NCBI GenBank assembly: GCA_017397175.1
Contig: JAFQKA010000014.1
Coordinates: 1-33,442 of the forward strand
DNA length: 33,442 bases
From: Clostridia bacterium
GTDB taxonomy: Bacteria > Bacillota > Clostridia > Oscillospirales > CAG-272
Direction of reading: 5' to 3'
In this document: positions 23,509-31,658 of the stretch, piece by piece
How positions within the stretch are numbered: the first letter of the stretch is position 1
Layout of the letters: each line of letters opens with the position of its first letter
Program-made: the position numbers and the translations under genes
The notes under the pieces: model-generated
The model's database searches: none
Told to the model about the DNA's origin: nothing
Seen by the model: only the letters and a program-made list of their open reading frames with translations

Positions 23509-25832
23509 TGAAAAAAAGTCTTATACTTAAATCTATCGCGTTCGTCCTTGCCGCAGTTATGCTCATCTGCACCGTGGCATCGGCTGCGGGTCTCGTTGTC
23601 TGCCTTGCATTCGGGGCATACAGCGACGGCAAGGGCGCGCTTACCCGAAACTTAAACGACAACATACTTTCCGACTTCGCCTACGACGTTGAGGCATATC
23701 TCTTTGATGATCTCAAAAGCCTGAGGCAAGCCTTTGAGGGCACGGGAATCCAGGCGAAGATCACCAGTCCCGACGGCAGTCTCTATCTGATAGTAGGCGA
23801 GGAAGACGCTCAGGCAGGTGGGTATTCCATAACCTTCAAATGCGTTTATCTTGAAAACTATGAGTACGAGATAAATCGCGGCTCGATGAAATTTTATTAT
23901 GTTGACACCGACGGAGAAATGAAGCGTCTGCCGTCAGACAGCGACATTTATTACATCACTCCCGACAAAATGGCGCACCTCCTTGAGGCAGGCGGTAAGA
24001 TAGTGTCACCAAACCCCAACGTTCCCGTCAGTCCCGAGACCCTGCCCTCCTACCCTCACAGAGACGAGACCTATCCACCCGTTGCCACGGAGGGAGACAC
24101 CGTGACGGATATGCCCGACACTCAAACCCCCGAGGAAACTCCCGAGCTTTATCCGTACAGGCCCCTGCAGGACAATTACGTTATCCTGCGAAACGGTGCG
24201 TATTCTCCCGTTTATGCCTCCACCGAGCCCGAGATGAATTATTTTACAGGCTCGTATATATACAGCCGCGACGGTGAGTTCGGCTACATCGGAAACGTCT
24301 TCCCCGATGAGATAGAAAATACCGCTTACACGGTCAAGCTGACCATGACCGAGGCATACCACGCCCAAAGTCCCGACGACTACGAATATATTGTCCTTGA
24401 TTTCATGGGCGACAATATGTATCACTTCGTCTGGCTCACACCGCTTCTCCTCATTCTGACGATCCTTTTGCTGATCTATCTTGCCTCTGCCGCAGGGCAC
24501 ACAAAGAACGGGCTGCGTGAAAGCTGGATCGAGAAGATCCCCACCGACCTATACCTTGCCATTTGCGCTATCATTTGCTTGATCCCCCTATATCTTGACG
24601 TGGAACACCTTATCTTAGCCGCAGATGACATTTATTCTATCGGCGCGATCGTGGGCACAATGGCGGTTATTTATGCCGTGATCTTCGTCGGCATTATTAT
24701 GAGCCTTGCACTGAGAATAAAGACCAAGAAAATATTCTCTTACACACTTGTTGCCATAGCCATAAAGTACGTTTGGGTCGGCATTAAGTTTTTGTGCCGC
24801 GCGATTGCTTTCCTGTGCAAGAACATCGGCACACTCTGGACGAACGTACTGGGCGCCGTTATTTTCTTCTTGTGGACGATAGCTCTTGCCATCTCCTGTT
24901 CCCACTATTACTTTGACGGTCCCGTAATACTTTTGCTTATAATCGGTCTCATCGTTTTCCCTGCCATATTCATTTACGTAGGCTACCAACAGAACAAGAT
25001 AAACCGTGTCTGCAAAAAGATCGGAGACGGACAGGTTGACAGCAAGGTAGACACCAAATACATGACACCCAACCACCGCTCCCAGGCAGAGACGGTCAAC
25101 CGCATCGGAAGCGGACTTTCCGCGGCTCTCACCGAAAGAATAAAGAGCGAACGACTCAAGACCGAGCTGATAACCAACGTTTCGCACGACCTGAAAACTC
25201 CGCTCACCTCTATCGTAAACTATGCCGATCTGCTCTCGCGAGAGCAGGAATCGGAAACACCCGACAGCGAAAAGATCCGCGAATATACAAACGTCATTTC
25301 ACGCCAGTCTGCACGGTTGAAAAAGCTCACCGAGGATTTGGTGGAGGCATCAAAGGCGTCCACGGGCAACGTGGAATCCTGCCCTGAGGTGCTGGACGTT
25401 TCCGAGCTTCTCTCCCAGAGCGTTGGCGAATTTGCGGACAGATTTGAGGCGGCAGGCCTGACCCCCGTTGAGAGCAAGCCCGGCACGCCCGTTCAGATAT
25501 TTGCCGACGGACGTCACCTGTGGAGGATCTTTGAAAATCTGCTGGTAAATACCTGCAAGTATTCCATGCCCGGAACGCGCGTGTACATCGACCTTTCCGA
25601 GCAAGGCGAAAACGTGACGGTGACGATCAAAAACATTTCCTCACAGCCGCTTAATATCAGCCCCCAGGAGCTGACCGAGCGTTTTGTCCGCGGCGATTCC
25701 TCCCGACACACCGAAGGAAGCGGACTTGGACTTTCTATCGCAAAAAGTCTTGCAGAGCTTCAAGGCGGATCCCTTGCACTTGACATCGACGGCGATTGCT
25801 TCAAGGCTATCCTTACCCTCAAAAAAGCATAA
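23508..25832 (+). CDS. Large multi-pass sensor histidine kinase
   Basis: A 774-residue membrane kinase, the partner of the adjacent response regulator. Transmembrane segment 1 is at about 8-37. A large extracytoplasmic sensor region spans about 38-305, including a Pro/Glu/Thr-rich stretch at 166-222. Several further membrane helices follow (about 307-328, 347-363, 377-402, 445-465, 471-493). The cytosolic kinase has the H-box NVSHDLKTPLTSIVNYADLL with His560, an N-box (IFENLLVNTCKYS), and the glycine box EGSGLGLSIAKSL near the C-terminus. The long outside part together with a multi-helix block is more complex than the usual two-helix VanS type. The ligand is not predictable. The gene is coupled to the regulator by TAATG overlap and ends at a shared terminator. 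Confidence 0.93.
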   Translation: MKKSLILKSIAFVLAAVMLICTVASAAGLVVCLAFGAYSDGKGALTRNLNDNILSDFAYDVEAYLFDDLKSLRQAFEGTGIQAKITSPDGSLYLIVGEEDAQAGGYSITFKCVYLENYEYEINRGSMKFYYVDTDGEMKRLPSDSDIYYITPDKMAHLLEAGGKIVSPNPNVPVSPETLPSYPHRDETYPPVATEGDTVTDMPDTQTPEETPELYPYRPLQDNYVILRNGAYSPVYASTEPEMNYFTGSYIYSRDGEFGYIGNVFPDEIENTAYTVKLTMTEAYHAQSPDDYEYIVLDFMGDNMYHFVWLTPLLLILTILLLIYLASAAGHTKNGLRESWIEKIPTDLYLAICAIICLIPLYLDVEHLILAADDIYSIGAIVGTMAVIYAVIFVGIIMSLALRIKTKKIFSYTLVAIAIKYVWVGIKFLCRAIAFLCKNIGTLWTNVLGAVIFFLWTIALAISCSHYYFDGPVILLLIIGLIVFPAIFIYVGYQQNKINRVCKKIGDGQVDSKVDTKYMTPNHRSQAETVNRIGSGLSAALTERIKSERLKTELITNVSHDLKTPLTSIVNYADLLSREQESETPDSEKIREYTNVISRQSARLKKLTEDLVEASKASTGNVESCPEVLDVSELLSQSVGEFADRFEAAGLTPVESKPGTPVQIFADGRHLWRIFENLLVNTCKYSMPGTRVYIDLSEQGENVTVTIKNISSQPLNISPQELTERFVRGDSSRHTEGSGLGLSIAKSLAELQGGSLALDIDGDCFKAILTLKKA

Positions 25833-25849
25833 GATCCCCAAAAAATAAC

Positions 25850-25879
25850 TATCCCCGTGCTGAAAACAGCACGGGGATA
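25850..25879. terminator. Bidirectional terminator between the kinase and GH92 genes
   Basis: TATCCCCGTGCTG (25850-25862), an AAAA loop, and the exact complement CAGCACGGGGATA (25867-25879). The minus strand continues GTTATTTTTT; the plus strand continues ACTTTATTG. It serves both convergent genes. Confidence 0.88.
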
Positions 25880-25889
25880 ACTTTATTGT

Positions 25890-27962
25890 TTACATTTCAA
25901 ATGCGATCTCTCCGCCTTGCATCATCTCGGTCGCGGTCATCATGTTGCTTTCAACCTCACGTCCGTTGAAAATAACACGGCGGACGTCAGTTCTCTCAGG
26001 ATCGAAATTGCGTACCGAGATCCTCAATTTTCTGCCGTTTGACAGACGCAAAACCGCCCTCTCCACCGCAGGAAGACCAAGCATCATCAGATCCTGACCG
26101 CTCACGGGGAAAATTCCAAGAGCATTCCATACGTAACAGGAAGAAAGTCCGCCCGAATCATTGTTTCCGGGAAGCCCGCCCTCTCCCTCGCAGAACATAT
26201 ATTTTCTGCCGAGATGTAAAATTTCGCGGGTGCGATCCGCTCTGCCCGCCCAAAGATAAGCATATGGAGTTTCCATGTCAGGTTCATTGTTGTAGCCCTC
26301 AAATCGGTGGAATCCCCGCCTCTCGATATGCTCCCAGCAGTTGTGCTCAACGGGCTGGTCCACAGGCTCGGCACCGTAGCCGAAAAAGCTGTCAAGAAGC
26401 TCTGCAAATTTCTCTTTTCCGCCTGCAAGCTCTATTCGCTCGTCCATATGACGAAGCAAGCGGAAGGAATAGTTCCAAAAATCTCCCTCATAGTAGACCG
26501 AATCGGTTCGCAACAGACCTGTTTCGCTGTCAAAAGCCTGCCGCCAAGCCCCCTCGAGAGATCTGAACGGCTCGGGATCCTCACCAAAGGCCTGTGCCAA
26601 TTCCGCCATAGCACTGCAAGCCTCCGCCATGTCGAGATGGTGGGTCCAACGCTCTGCTCTGCCGCCCGAGGCAAACTCGGGGCTTGTGGCAAGATCGCGT
26701 CGTGCCGTGTCAAGTAATGCGCGGTAGTCGGCACTTATACCGCGGAAATACCCGTCAGCCACCGAATGCTCCATTATCATTCTCGCTTGCTGGTTTTCTA
26801 CGTTCATCGAGGACGTCAAGGTCACGTTCACGGGCAAACGGTCGTACTTTTTGCCAAGCCGCGTAAATGTTTCAAGAATCCTCTCGCTTTCCGAACGGTA
26901 TAAGGTAAAAACGAGGGGCAGCTGGGTTTTGTACATATCCCACATGGTGGCAAGATCACACATAAACGCTCCCTCGCCGTAATGGAAGCTCTCACCCGAA
27001 AAATCACAGGGCTTTATGAGCGAATGGTAGAGATTTGAATAAAAAATCCCCTTTGTTCGCTCGTCCGCTTCGATCTCAACGGCTGATAGATATTTCTCCC
27101 ACGTCTGTTCAGCTTGCGCCCTCACAGCGTCAAAGTCATCACCGTCATTTTCAGCCAGTTTTCTCGCGTGTTCAATGCTCACGAGAGAAATCGTCAAACG
27201 AACGTTGCAGTCCCCTGCCACGCAAAAAGCTCCGCCAAAACGTTTTTCCGTCTCGGTCTCGGTCAGCCTGTCGCCACCGATCTGAGCATAGTCTTCCCAG
27301 AGAAATGCTTCCGTGCTCTCGGGACAAACAGCATAAAAATACATGGGCACGCCATGCATAGTCACCTGAGCCGCAAGCTCCGTAGCGGACAGACGGGAAA
27401 TCCACGCGTCCTTGGCAAGACCGTAATAAGCACTGCCGAACGAGCGATCAAGACCGTCGTTTGAAAAGTCTATGGAAACAAGACCCTCTCCGTCAATGGA
27501 ATATCTGTGGAATGCCGTGCTTCTGCGCACAGTCGCCTCGGCGCGAATACCGCTGTCCCCGTATGTGACCGCATAATATCCCGGGCGACCCGCCTCGTCT
27601 TGCGCCTCCTCCTCAACAGGGCGGAGCGTGCCGTACATGGGGGTGGTCACTGCAAAATTATAATACATTCCGATAGCGCCCGTACCGCTCTGATGCAAGT
27701 GTGAAAAGCCTCTTACCATGCGCTTCTCGCGGAGCTTCGGGATCCTCTGTCCGCAGGAGTTGGGAATGTTCTCGCCATAGCCGGTTGTATATCCTCCGCT
27801 GTACGTGCCACAGGTCATCTTTCCAAAAGGAAGTGCCGCGTGAGGGAACGTATTTCCGCACTGTGCCTTCAGAAAATACCAAGTTGCGGCTATCCCTTCG
27901 GGTTTGGGCAGGTCAATGTTGCCGCAGCCGTGGAATACGTTTACATACTTTGATACACCCAT
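25890..27962 (-). CDS. Glycoside hydrolase family 92 alpha-mannosidase
   Basis: A 690-residue GH92 enzyme. The family hydrolyses alpha-mannosides by an inverting, calcium-dependent mechanism. Signatures are the N-terminal NVFHGCGNIDLPKPEG and NTFPHAALPFGKM with SGGYTTGYG, the central YNLYHSLIKPCDF-like and MWDMYKTQLPLV elements, and the C-terminal GYNNEPDMETPYAY and LPGNNDSGGLSSCYVWNALGIFPV. There is no signal peptide, so it is cytosolic and probably acts on imported manno-oligosaccharides. The length is similar to cytosolic streptococcal members. The ATG at 27962 has GGAGAGG just upstream; a TTG at 27965 directly precedes it. No transporter or other glycosidase is adjacent. Bond specificity cannot be told from sequence. 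Confidence 0.93.
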   Translation of the reverse strand: MGVSKYVNVFHGCGNIDLPKPEGIAATWYFLKAQCGNTFPHAALPFGKMTCGTYSGGYTTGYGENIPNSCGQRIPKLREKRMVRGFSHLHQSGTGAIGMYYNFAVTTPMYGTLRPVEEEAQDEAGRPGYYAVTYGDSGIRAEATVRRSTAFHRYSIDGEGLVSIDFSNDGLDRSFGSAYYGLAKDAWISRLSATELAAQVTMHGVPMYFYAVCPESTEAFLWEDYAQIGGDRLTETETEKRFGGAFCVAGDCNVRLTISLVSIEHARKLAENDGDDFDAVRAQAEQTWEKYLSAVEIEADERTKGIFYSNLYHSLIKPCDFSGESFHYGEGAFMCDLATMWDMYKTQLPLVFTLYRSESERILETFTRLGKKYDRLPVNVTLTSSMNVENQQARMIMEHSVADGYFRGISADYRALLDTARRDLATSPEFASGGRAERWTHHLDMAEACSAMAELAQAFGEDPEPFRSLEGAWRQAFDSETGLLRTDSVYYEGDFWNYSFRLLRHMDERIELAGGKEKFAELLDSFFGYGAEPVDQPVEHNCWEHIERRGFHRFEGYNNEPDMETPYAYLWAGRADRTREILHLGRKYMFCEGEGGLPGNNDSGGLSSCYVWNALGIFPVSGQDLMMLGLPAVERAVLRLSNGRKLRISVRNFDPERTDVRRVIFNGREVESNMMTATEMMQGGEIAFEM

Positions 27963-28023
27963 CAAAACCTCTCCTTTGTGCTTTAAAATAGTGTTTTAGC
28001 AAATTCTGTCCGCCCGATCGTTT

Positions 28024-28039
28024 TCACTGCAAGAAGTGA
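28024..28039. promoter_or_regulatory. Dyad in the GH92 5' leader, possible operator
   Basis: TCACT-N6-AGTGA lies between the GH92 promoter and its start codon. LacI- or GntR-type operators often look like this, but no regulator gene is adjacent. Confidence 0.25.
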
Positions 28040-28085
28040 TATTTCTTTTCGTGACAGAGCACGTCAAAAAAGCATATTCAAGCGG

Positions 28086-28114
28086 ATTATAGCATAGATA
28101 AGTACAAAAAGCAA
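28086..28114 (-). promoter_or_regulatory. Promoter for the GH92 gene
   Basis: On the minus strand TTGCTT (28114-28109), a 17-bp spacer, then TATAAT (28091-28086) preceded by TGC, an extended -10. The leader to the ATG at 27962 is about 115 nt long. Confidence 0.65.
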
Positions 28115-28148
28115 CATGAAAACAAAACAAAAGCAACGAAAATTCAAG

Positions 28149-28204
28149 TTTTTGAACAAAAACCGCCACGTCCTTTATATGGGAATGTTCTTTTTGAACA
28201 AAAA
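28149..28204. repeat. Two identical 14-bp palindromes between the GH92 and tRNA promoters
   Basis: TTTTTGAACAAAAA occurs at 28149-28162 and 28191-28204, 42 bp apart (about four helical turns). Each is a TTTTTG-N2-CAAAAA dyad. Related TTTTG-N2-CAAAA copies occur at 5615-5626 and 5789-5800. The rest of the 310-bp gap between GH92 and the tRNA holds the two promoters and no gene. Confidence 0.5.
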
Positions 28205-28227
28205 TGACAATATTTTTTGAAAAAGTC

Positions 28228-28256
28228 TTGACAAAAGAAAAAAGAGGTGGTATAAT
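28228..28256 (+). promoter_or_regulatory. Consensus promoter for tRNA-Pro
   Basis: TTGACA (28228-28233), a 17-bp spacer, TATAAT (28251-28256), with an additional TGG before the -10. It lies 16 bp upstream of the tRNA. Confidence 0.9.
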
Positions 28257-28272
28257 TTCAAATGTTGTAAAT

Positions 28273-28348
28273 CTGGGTGTGGCGCAGCTGGTAGCGCGCT
28301 ACCTTGGGGTGGTAGAGGCCGCAAGTTCAAGTCTTGTCACTCAGACCA
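28273..28348 (+). tRNA. tRNA-Pro(GGG)
   Basis: 76 nt including an encoded CCA (28346-28348). Acceptor stem CTGGGTG/CACTCAG has one G-U pair. The anticodon arm is CTACC-TTGGGGT-GGTAG, giving anticodon GGG for CCC codons. The T loop GTTCAAG follows. A promoter and terminator flank it, so it is a single-gene unit. A tyrosine integrase follows directly, marking this tRNA as the likely attachment site of the island to its right. Confidence 0.95.
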
Positions 28349-28350
28349 TG

Positions 28351-28379
28351 GGGGATTCGTGAGAATCCCCTATTTTTCT
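28351..28379 (+). terminator. Rho-independent terminator of tRNA-Pro
   Basis: GGGGATTC (28351-28358), loop GTGA, GAATCCCC (28363-28370), then TATTTTTCTT. It begins 2 nt after the CCA end. Confidence 0.88.
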
Positions 28380-28398
28380 TTGTATTTATTAGCTTTTT

Positions 28399-28423
28399 CG
28401 CGCCTTTGGGGTGCGATTTTTTT
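28399..28423 (+). terminator. Second, tandem terminator after tRNA-Pro
   Basis: CGCGCC (28399-28404), loop TTTGG, GGTGCG (28410-28415) with one G-U pair, then ATTTTTTT. It may insulate the integrase from tRNA transcription. Confidence 0.6.
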
Positions 28424-28450
28424 GTTTGCTGTTTTAATCATATGCACCGA

Positions 28451-28517
28451 TGGTAGACGCCGGTACATAGTTTGGTACATAGGTTTCAAAATGCACAGTC
28501 CGCAAATGGTAGAGGCC
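28451..28517 (+). repeat. tRNA-like 11-mers and GGTACATAG repeats: candidate integrase sites
   Basis: TGGTAGAGGCC, the 3' side of the tRNA-Pro anticodon stem (28310-28320), recurs exactly at 28507-28517 and with one mismatch (TGGTAGACGCC) at 28451-28461. Between them GGTACATAG occurs twice in direct repeat (28462-28470 and 28474-28482, 12-bp period). Position between a tRNA and its neighbouring integrase gene suggests core-type and arm-type binding sites of the attachment region. This is inference. Confidence 0.45.
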
Positions 28518-28595
28518 AAGGCTTGCGACCTCGGAAAAAACAACACTTTATTTACTTCCGAAGCGCAAAATATTTGCCAATAAGGAGGAAAAATT

Positions 28596-29777
28596 ATGGC
28601 AAGCATCGTACCAAAAGCAAATGGAACTTATCTCATTCGCGTCTCCTGCGGAGTCGACTCTGCGGGCAAGCAAATCTCCCGTTCAAAAACCTTCAAACCG
28701 TCCGCGCCCAATCTCCCGTACCCCAAGCTGAACCGAGAAATCGAGGCATTCGTCAAGAGTTTTGAGCAAGAGCTTAAATCCGAAGAACCAAGCCACAAGC
28801 CTGCCCACGATAAAATCACCTTCGGTGAATTCTGCGCTCAGTTCCTCGAGATAAAAAAGAACACACTATCTCCAAACACCCACGTCTTTTATTCGAGAAT
28901 AATCGAAGAGGACCTGATACCCATGTTCGGACGCCTCAAATTGTCGGATATGCGAACCTACCACATTCAGCAGTTTATTCAGTATCTCTCCACAGAGAAA
29001 AAACGGCTCGACGGACAAAGCGGAAACATTTGTGCGAGTACAGTCAAGCGGTACACCACCGTTCTCCGCTCCATTATTTCCACCGCCTACAAGCTCGAAT
29101 ATATTGAGAACGATATCGGCCGTTCCCGCCGTATCGAGTTTCCAAAGGAAGAAACCAAGGAGGTAGAGGCGTTCACACTTGACGAGGTCCAAAACATTCT
29201 CGAGGCTCTTGAAAGCGAGCCCTGGCATATTCGCGCGCTGATTGAAATCGCGCTGTTCACAGGCTGTCGCCGTGGGGAGATTGTGGGACTGAAATGGTCT
29301 GATTTCGACCTTGAAAACCGAACGGTCTCAATTAAACGCAGTATTTACAAGCTGTCCGACGGCAAGGCACGTGAAAAGGATCCAAAAACCAAGTCAAGCA
29401 TACGCACCATCTCCATTCCCGAAAGACTCTGCCAAACACTGGCACAGTACCGTCTTCAGCAAAACCGCCATATCGCCTACCTGGGAGACAGTTGGAAAAA
29501 TCTTGACTACGTCTTTACCGAAGAGAACGGCAACGTGATGCACCCGCACACGCCCACGAGACAGTTCAGTCGGTTCCTCAAACGCCACAATATACGTCAC
29601 CTGAAATTTCACGGTCTGCGGCACACCAGCGCAACGATGCTACTTGCCAACGGTTGCGATATAAAGACCGTCTCCTCCCGCCTTGGGCATGCTGACATTT
29701 CAACCACCAACATATACGTCCACGCTCTTGAGAGCGCTGACAGGCAGGCTGCGAAGACCTTTGATAAGATTCTGTAA
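28596..29777 (+). CDS. int: Tyrosine-type site-specific integrase
   Basis: A 393-residue integrase. It has an N-terminal arm-binding region (1-70, starting [13 protein letters not shown]), a SAM-like core-binding domain (about 72-180), and a catalytic domain (about 192-393) with Arg225 in TGCRRGE, His339-X-X-Arg342 in KFHGLRHT, His365 in LGHADI and the nucleophile Tyr374 in TTNIYVHAL. The full set is intact, so it should be active. AAGGAGG lies 7 nt before the ATG. The gene starts 248 bp past tRNA-Pro, the usual position of an island integrase next to its attachment site. It may be expressed separately from the tRNA, which has two terminators. Confidence 0.95.
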   Translation: MASIVPKANGTYLIRVSCGVDSAGKQISRSKTFKPSAPNLPYPKLNREIEAFVKSFEQELKSEEPSHKPAHDKITFGEFCAQFLEIKKNTLSPNTHVFYSRIIEEDLIPMFGRLKLSDMRTYHIQQFIQYLSTEKKRLDGQSGNICASTVKRYTTVLRSIISTAYKLEYIENDIGRSRRIEFPKEETKEVEAFTLDEVQNILEALESEPWHIRALIEIALFTGCRRGEIVGLKWSDFDLENRTVSIKRSIYKLSDGKAREKDPKTKSSIRTISIPERLCQTLAQYRLQQNRHIAYLGDSWKNLDYVFTEENGNVMHPHTPTRQFSRFLKRHNIRHLKFHGLRHTSATMLLANGCDIKTVSSRLGHADISTTNIYVHALESADRQAAKTFDKIL

Positions 29778-29783
29778 AAAGAA

Positions 29784-29819
29784 AACCGAGGCTGCAATGC
29801 AGCCTCGGTTAATGTTTTT
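29784..29819. terminator. Bidirectional terminator between integrase and excisionase-like gene
   Basis: AACCGAGGCTG (29784-29794), loop CAATG, CAGCCTCGGTT (29800-29810), then AATGTTTTT on the plus strand. The minus strand continues TTCTTTTTAC. It separates the two convergent integrase units. Confidence 0.88.
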
Positions 29820-30331
29820 CAAGCACGCCTTATTCTCGTGACACAGGGAACAAAAGCACTCGCCGATATGGTCTGCGATACCTGTTCCATAACATCACAA
29901 TGAATTTTTTCTGTACGCGAACCTCGAGGCAATACAGTCTTTTCGAGAATTCGTGTGCAATAAGGCTCGTTAAAGCACTCCATTGCAATATACTCTCTGT
30001 TCCCTATGGGAACGCTCAGGATCCTGCCGTCCCTGATTGCGCCCCTTATGCGTTTTTCGCCCATACCGATCTCGGGTCTGTACAGCTTCAGCTCCGCGAC
30101 TGCATCTCTAATGCTGCGAATATGTGGAAATTTGCCATTTTCTTCGAGGCCAAACAGTCGATTGAGAGTAGGCATAAGTGCGTCTGCGTCGGCAACCAGG
30201 CGATTGCCGTGATAAGTATAAGGAAGCTCTTCGTTTTCTGTCAGATACACAAGAAATGACTCGCATATGGCAGAGGCAGAATCAAGAGTCCTGATTTCCT
30301 TGACTATTTTGGGCAGCGTTTTTATTCTCAC
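29819..30331 (-). CDS. Excisionase-like small protein coupled to integrase 2
   Basis: A 170-residue protein with no clear full-length family. Residues about 92-120 (GEKRIRGAIRDGRILSVPIGNREYIAMECF) have the helix, wing and conserved GR...PIGNREYI pattern of MerR/Xis-type excisionase DNA-binding domains. The N-terminal 80 residues are of unknown type. It starts with GTG at 30331, with AGGAGG 6-7 nt upstream, and the GTGA overlaps the integrase stop codon, so the two are translationally coupled. Genes placed directly after an integrase often encode the directionality factor, so an excisionase or accessory role is proposed. The name is inference. Confidence 0.6.
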   Translation of the reverse strand: MRIKTLPKIVKEIRTLDSASAICESFLVYLTENEELPYTYHGNRLVADADALMPTLNRLFGLEENGKFPHIRSIRDAVAELKLYRPEIGMGEKRIRGAIRDGRILSVPIGNREYIAMECFNEPYCTRILEKTVLPRGSRTEKIHCDVMEQVSQTISASAFVPCVTRIRRA

Positions 30332-31554
30332 GCAGCTACCTCCTTTTCCGTTCGTGTTACAATCCCCGCAATCAGCTCCGCGGCACTGCGCTTAGAAGCA
30401 TCGTAAGGAGTCAGATACTGCTCTGTGGTTCGAATACTTTCATGTCCGAACACCGCCTTTACCGTTTCAAGGTCCATTCCGTTATTTGCAAGAAGAGAAC
30501 CGCAGGTATGGCGAAGACCGTGAAATTTCAGATGGCGAAGCCCGGCGCGCGCCTCATACTGTGCGCATATTTCTGTCGGTGCATAGAGGCTCATCATATC
30601 GCCCATAGGCCCCGTAAATACAAAGTCCTGCTCGTGCCAAGACGTGCCCGCCGACACTTTTTCTGCGTCCTGCTCCGCCCGCCATTCGAGCAATGCCTTG
30701 GCGTAGAATTCCGAGAAATACACAGTCCGCACACTATTGAGCGACTTTGGGGACTTCAAAGCCTGGGCCTTCCCTTTCTCCTTATATGCGCTCTTGTTTA
30801 CAGAAAGCGTGTAATTTCGCAAATCAATGTCTTCCCATTTGAGAGCAATGATTTCTCCGCGTCTGAGTCCCATAAGAATCGCCGTCATCAAAAGCGCGCG
30901 GGTTTTCGGTGACTCATTTGCAAGTCCCTCGACAAATGCGGTGGCCTCCTCACGGTCGTAAGCCTTGACCGGTACACGCTTGATTTTAGGATAGCGAACG
31001 GCTCCGTTACGAAGCTTGTTTTCTTCAATAAATCCCATTCTGAGTGCTTCCGTCATCAACGAGGAAAAAGCGGTCGCGTAGCGCTTCACGGAGGAAGGCT
31101 CAAGCGGTTTTCCGTCGTTTTTATCCGCCCGCGAACCCGGGGTCGAAAGGTAATCGATAAGGGCCTGCAGGTGCTTTGACGTAATATCGGACAGTCTGAT
31201 GTTTCCAAAGGACGGAATTATTATATCTCCGATCACTGCACGGTAGAACCGCACCGTATTGGGTGACAGATAACTTTCAATACTCTTAAAGTAATGCTCT
31301 GTGGCAAATGTGCGTACCGTCATTCCAAAGGTGTTTATCACCTGCTTGTTGCGCTGACCCGGTGTATAAAGTCCATTGTGGACAGATGCCTCAAACAGCT
31401 CTGCAAACTCCTTGACACCGCACTGAATTTCTTTTTCCGTAAATCCCTTCGGGGGCTTGTATGTTGCGGAGACAAGCTCCTGCTTGCCGTCTTTTGTTCC
31501 GTTTGATACTCTGACGCAATATGTGCCGTTTTTACGGCGATAATATGATGCCAT
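30328..31554 (-). CDS. int: Second tyrosine-type site-specific integrase
   Basis: A 408-residue integrase with the same layout as the integrase at 28596. The N-terminus YYRRKNGTYCVRVSNGT is similar to it. The core-binding domain is at about 80-190. The catalytic domain has Arg231 in MGLRRGE, His345-X-X-Arg348 in KFHGLRHT, His371 in FGHESI and the nucleophile Tyr380 in TTEQYLTPY. All catalytic residues are present. The ATG has GGAGG 6 nt upstream. It is convergent with the first integrase and coupled to the excisionase-like gene by a 4-bp overlap. The two proteins differ clearly in sequence, so it is not a recent duplicate. It more likely belongs to a second element placed beside the first. 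Confidence 0.95.
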   Translation of the reverse strand: MASYYRRKNGTYCVRVSNGTKDGKQELVSATYKPPKGFTEKEIQCGVKEFAELFEASVHNGLYTPGQRNKQVINTFGMTVRTFATEHYFKSIESYLSPNTVRFYRAVIGDIIIPSFGNIRLSDITSKHLQALIDYLSTPGSRADKNDGKPLEPSSVKRYATAFSSLMTEALRMGFIEENKLRNGAVRYPKIKRVPVKAYDREEATAFVEGLANESPKTRALLMTAILMGLRRGEIIALKWEDIDLRNYTLSVNKSAYKEKGKAQALKSPKSLNSVRTVYFSEFYAKALLEWRAEQDAEKVSAGTSWHEQDFVFTGPMGDMMSLYAPTEICAQYEARAGLRHLKFHGLRHTCGSLLANNGMDLETVKAVFGHESIRTTEQYLTPYDASKRSAAELIAGIVTRTEKEVAA

Positions 31555-31609
31555 TTTATACCTCCATTATTTGTTTTTTTGTATGTAAATCGTCAGAGTA
31601 TCTTTTTTT

Positions 31610-31637
31610 GAGGAGTTTCGATTTTTCGAAACTCCTC
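31610..31637. repeat. Perfect 11-bp inverted repeat upstream of integrase 2
   Basis: GAGGAGTTTCG and CGAAACTCCTC flank a 6-nt ATTTTT loop. The minus strand then runs into A residues, so it is not a normal terminator for the leftward gene ending at 31659. The plus strand continues GTATTTAATTT, a weak T-tract. It could be an integrase or excisionase binding site or an att-associated dyad; this is open. Confidence 0.5.
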
Positions 31638-31658
31638 GTATTTAATTTGTAAACAGCT

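Noticed and set aside
26039..26566. A 175-codon plus-strand frame inside the GH92 gene
   Set aside because: Antisense to conserved GH92 motifs; Arg/Pro/Ser-rich composition typical of shadow frames.
28547..28552. A sigma-A promoter directly before the first integrase (TTGCGA-18-TTTATT)
   Set aside because: Both boxes are weak and the spacing is off, so it was not listed as a feature.
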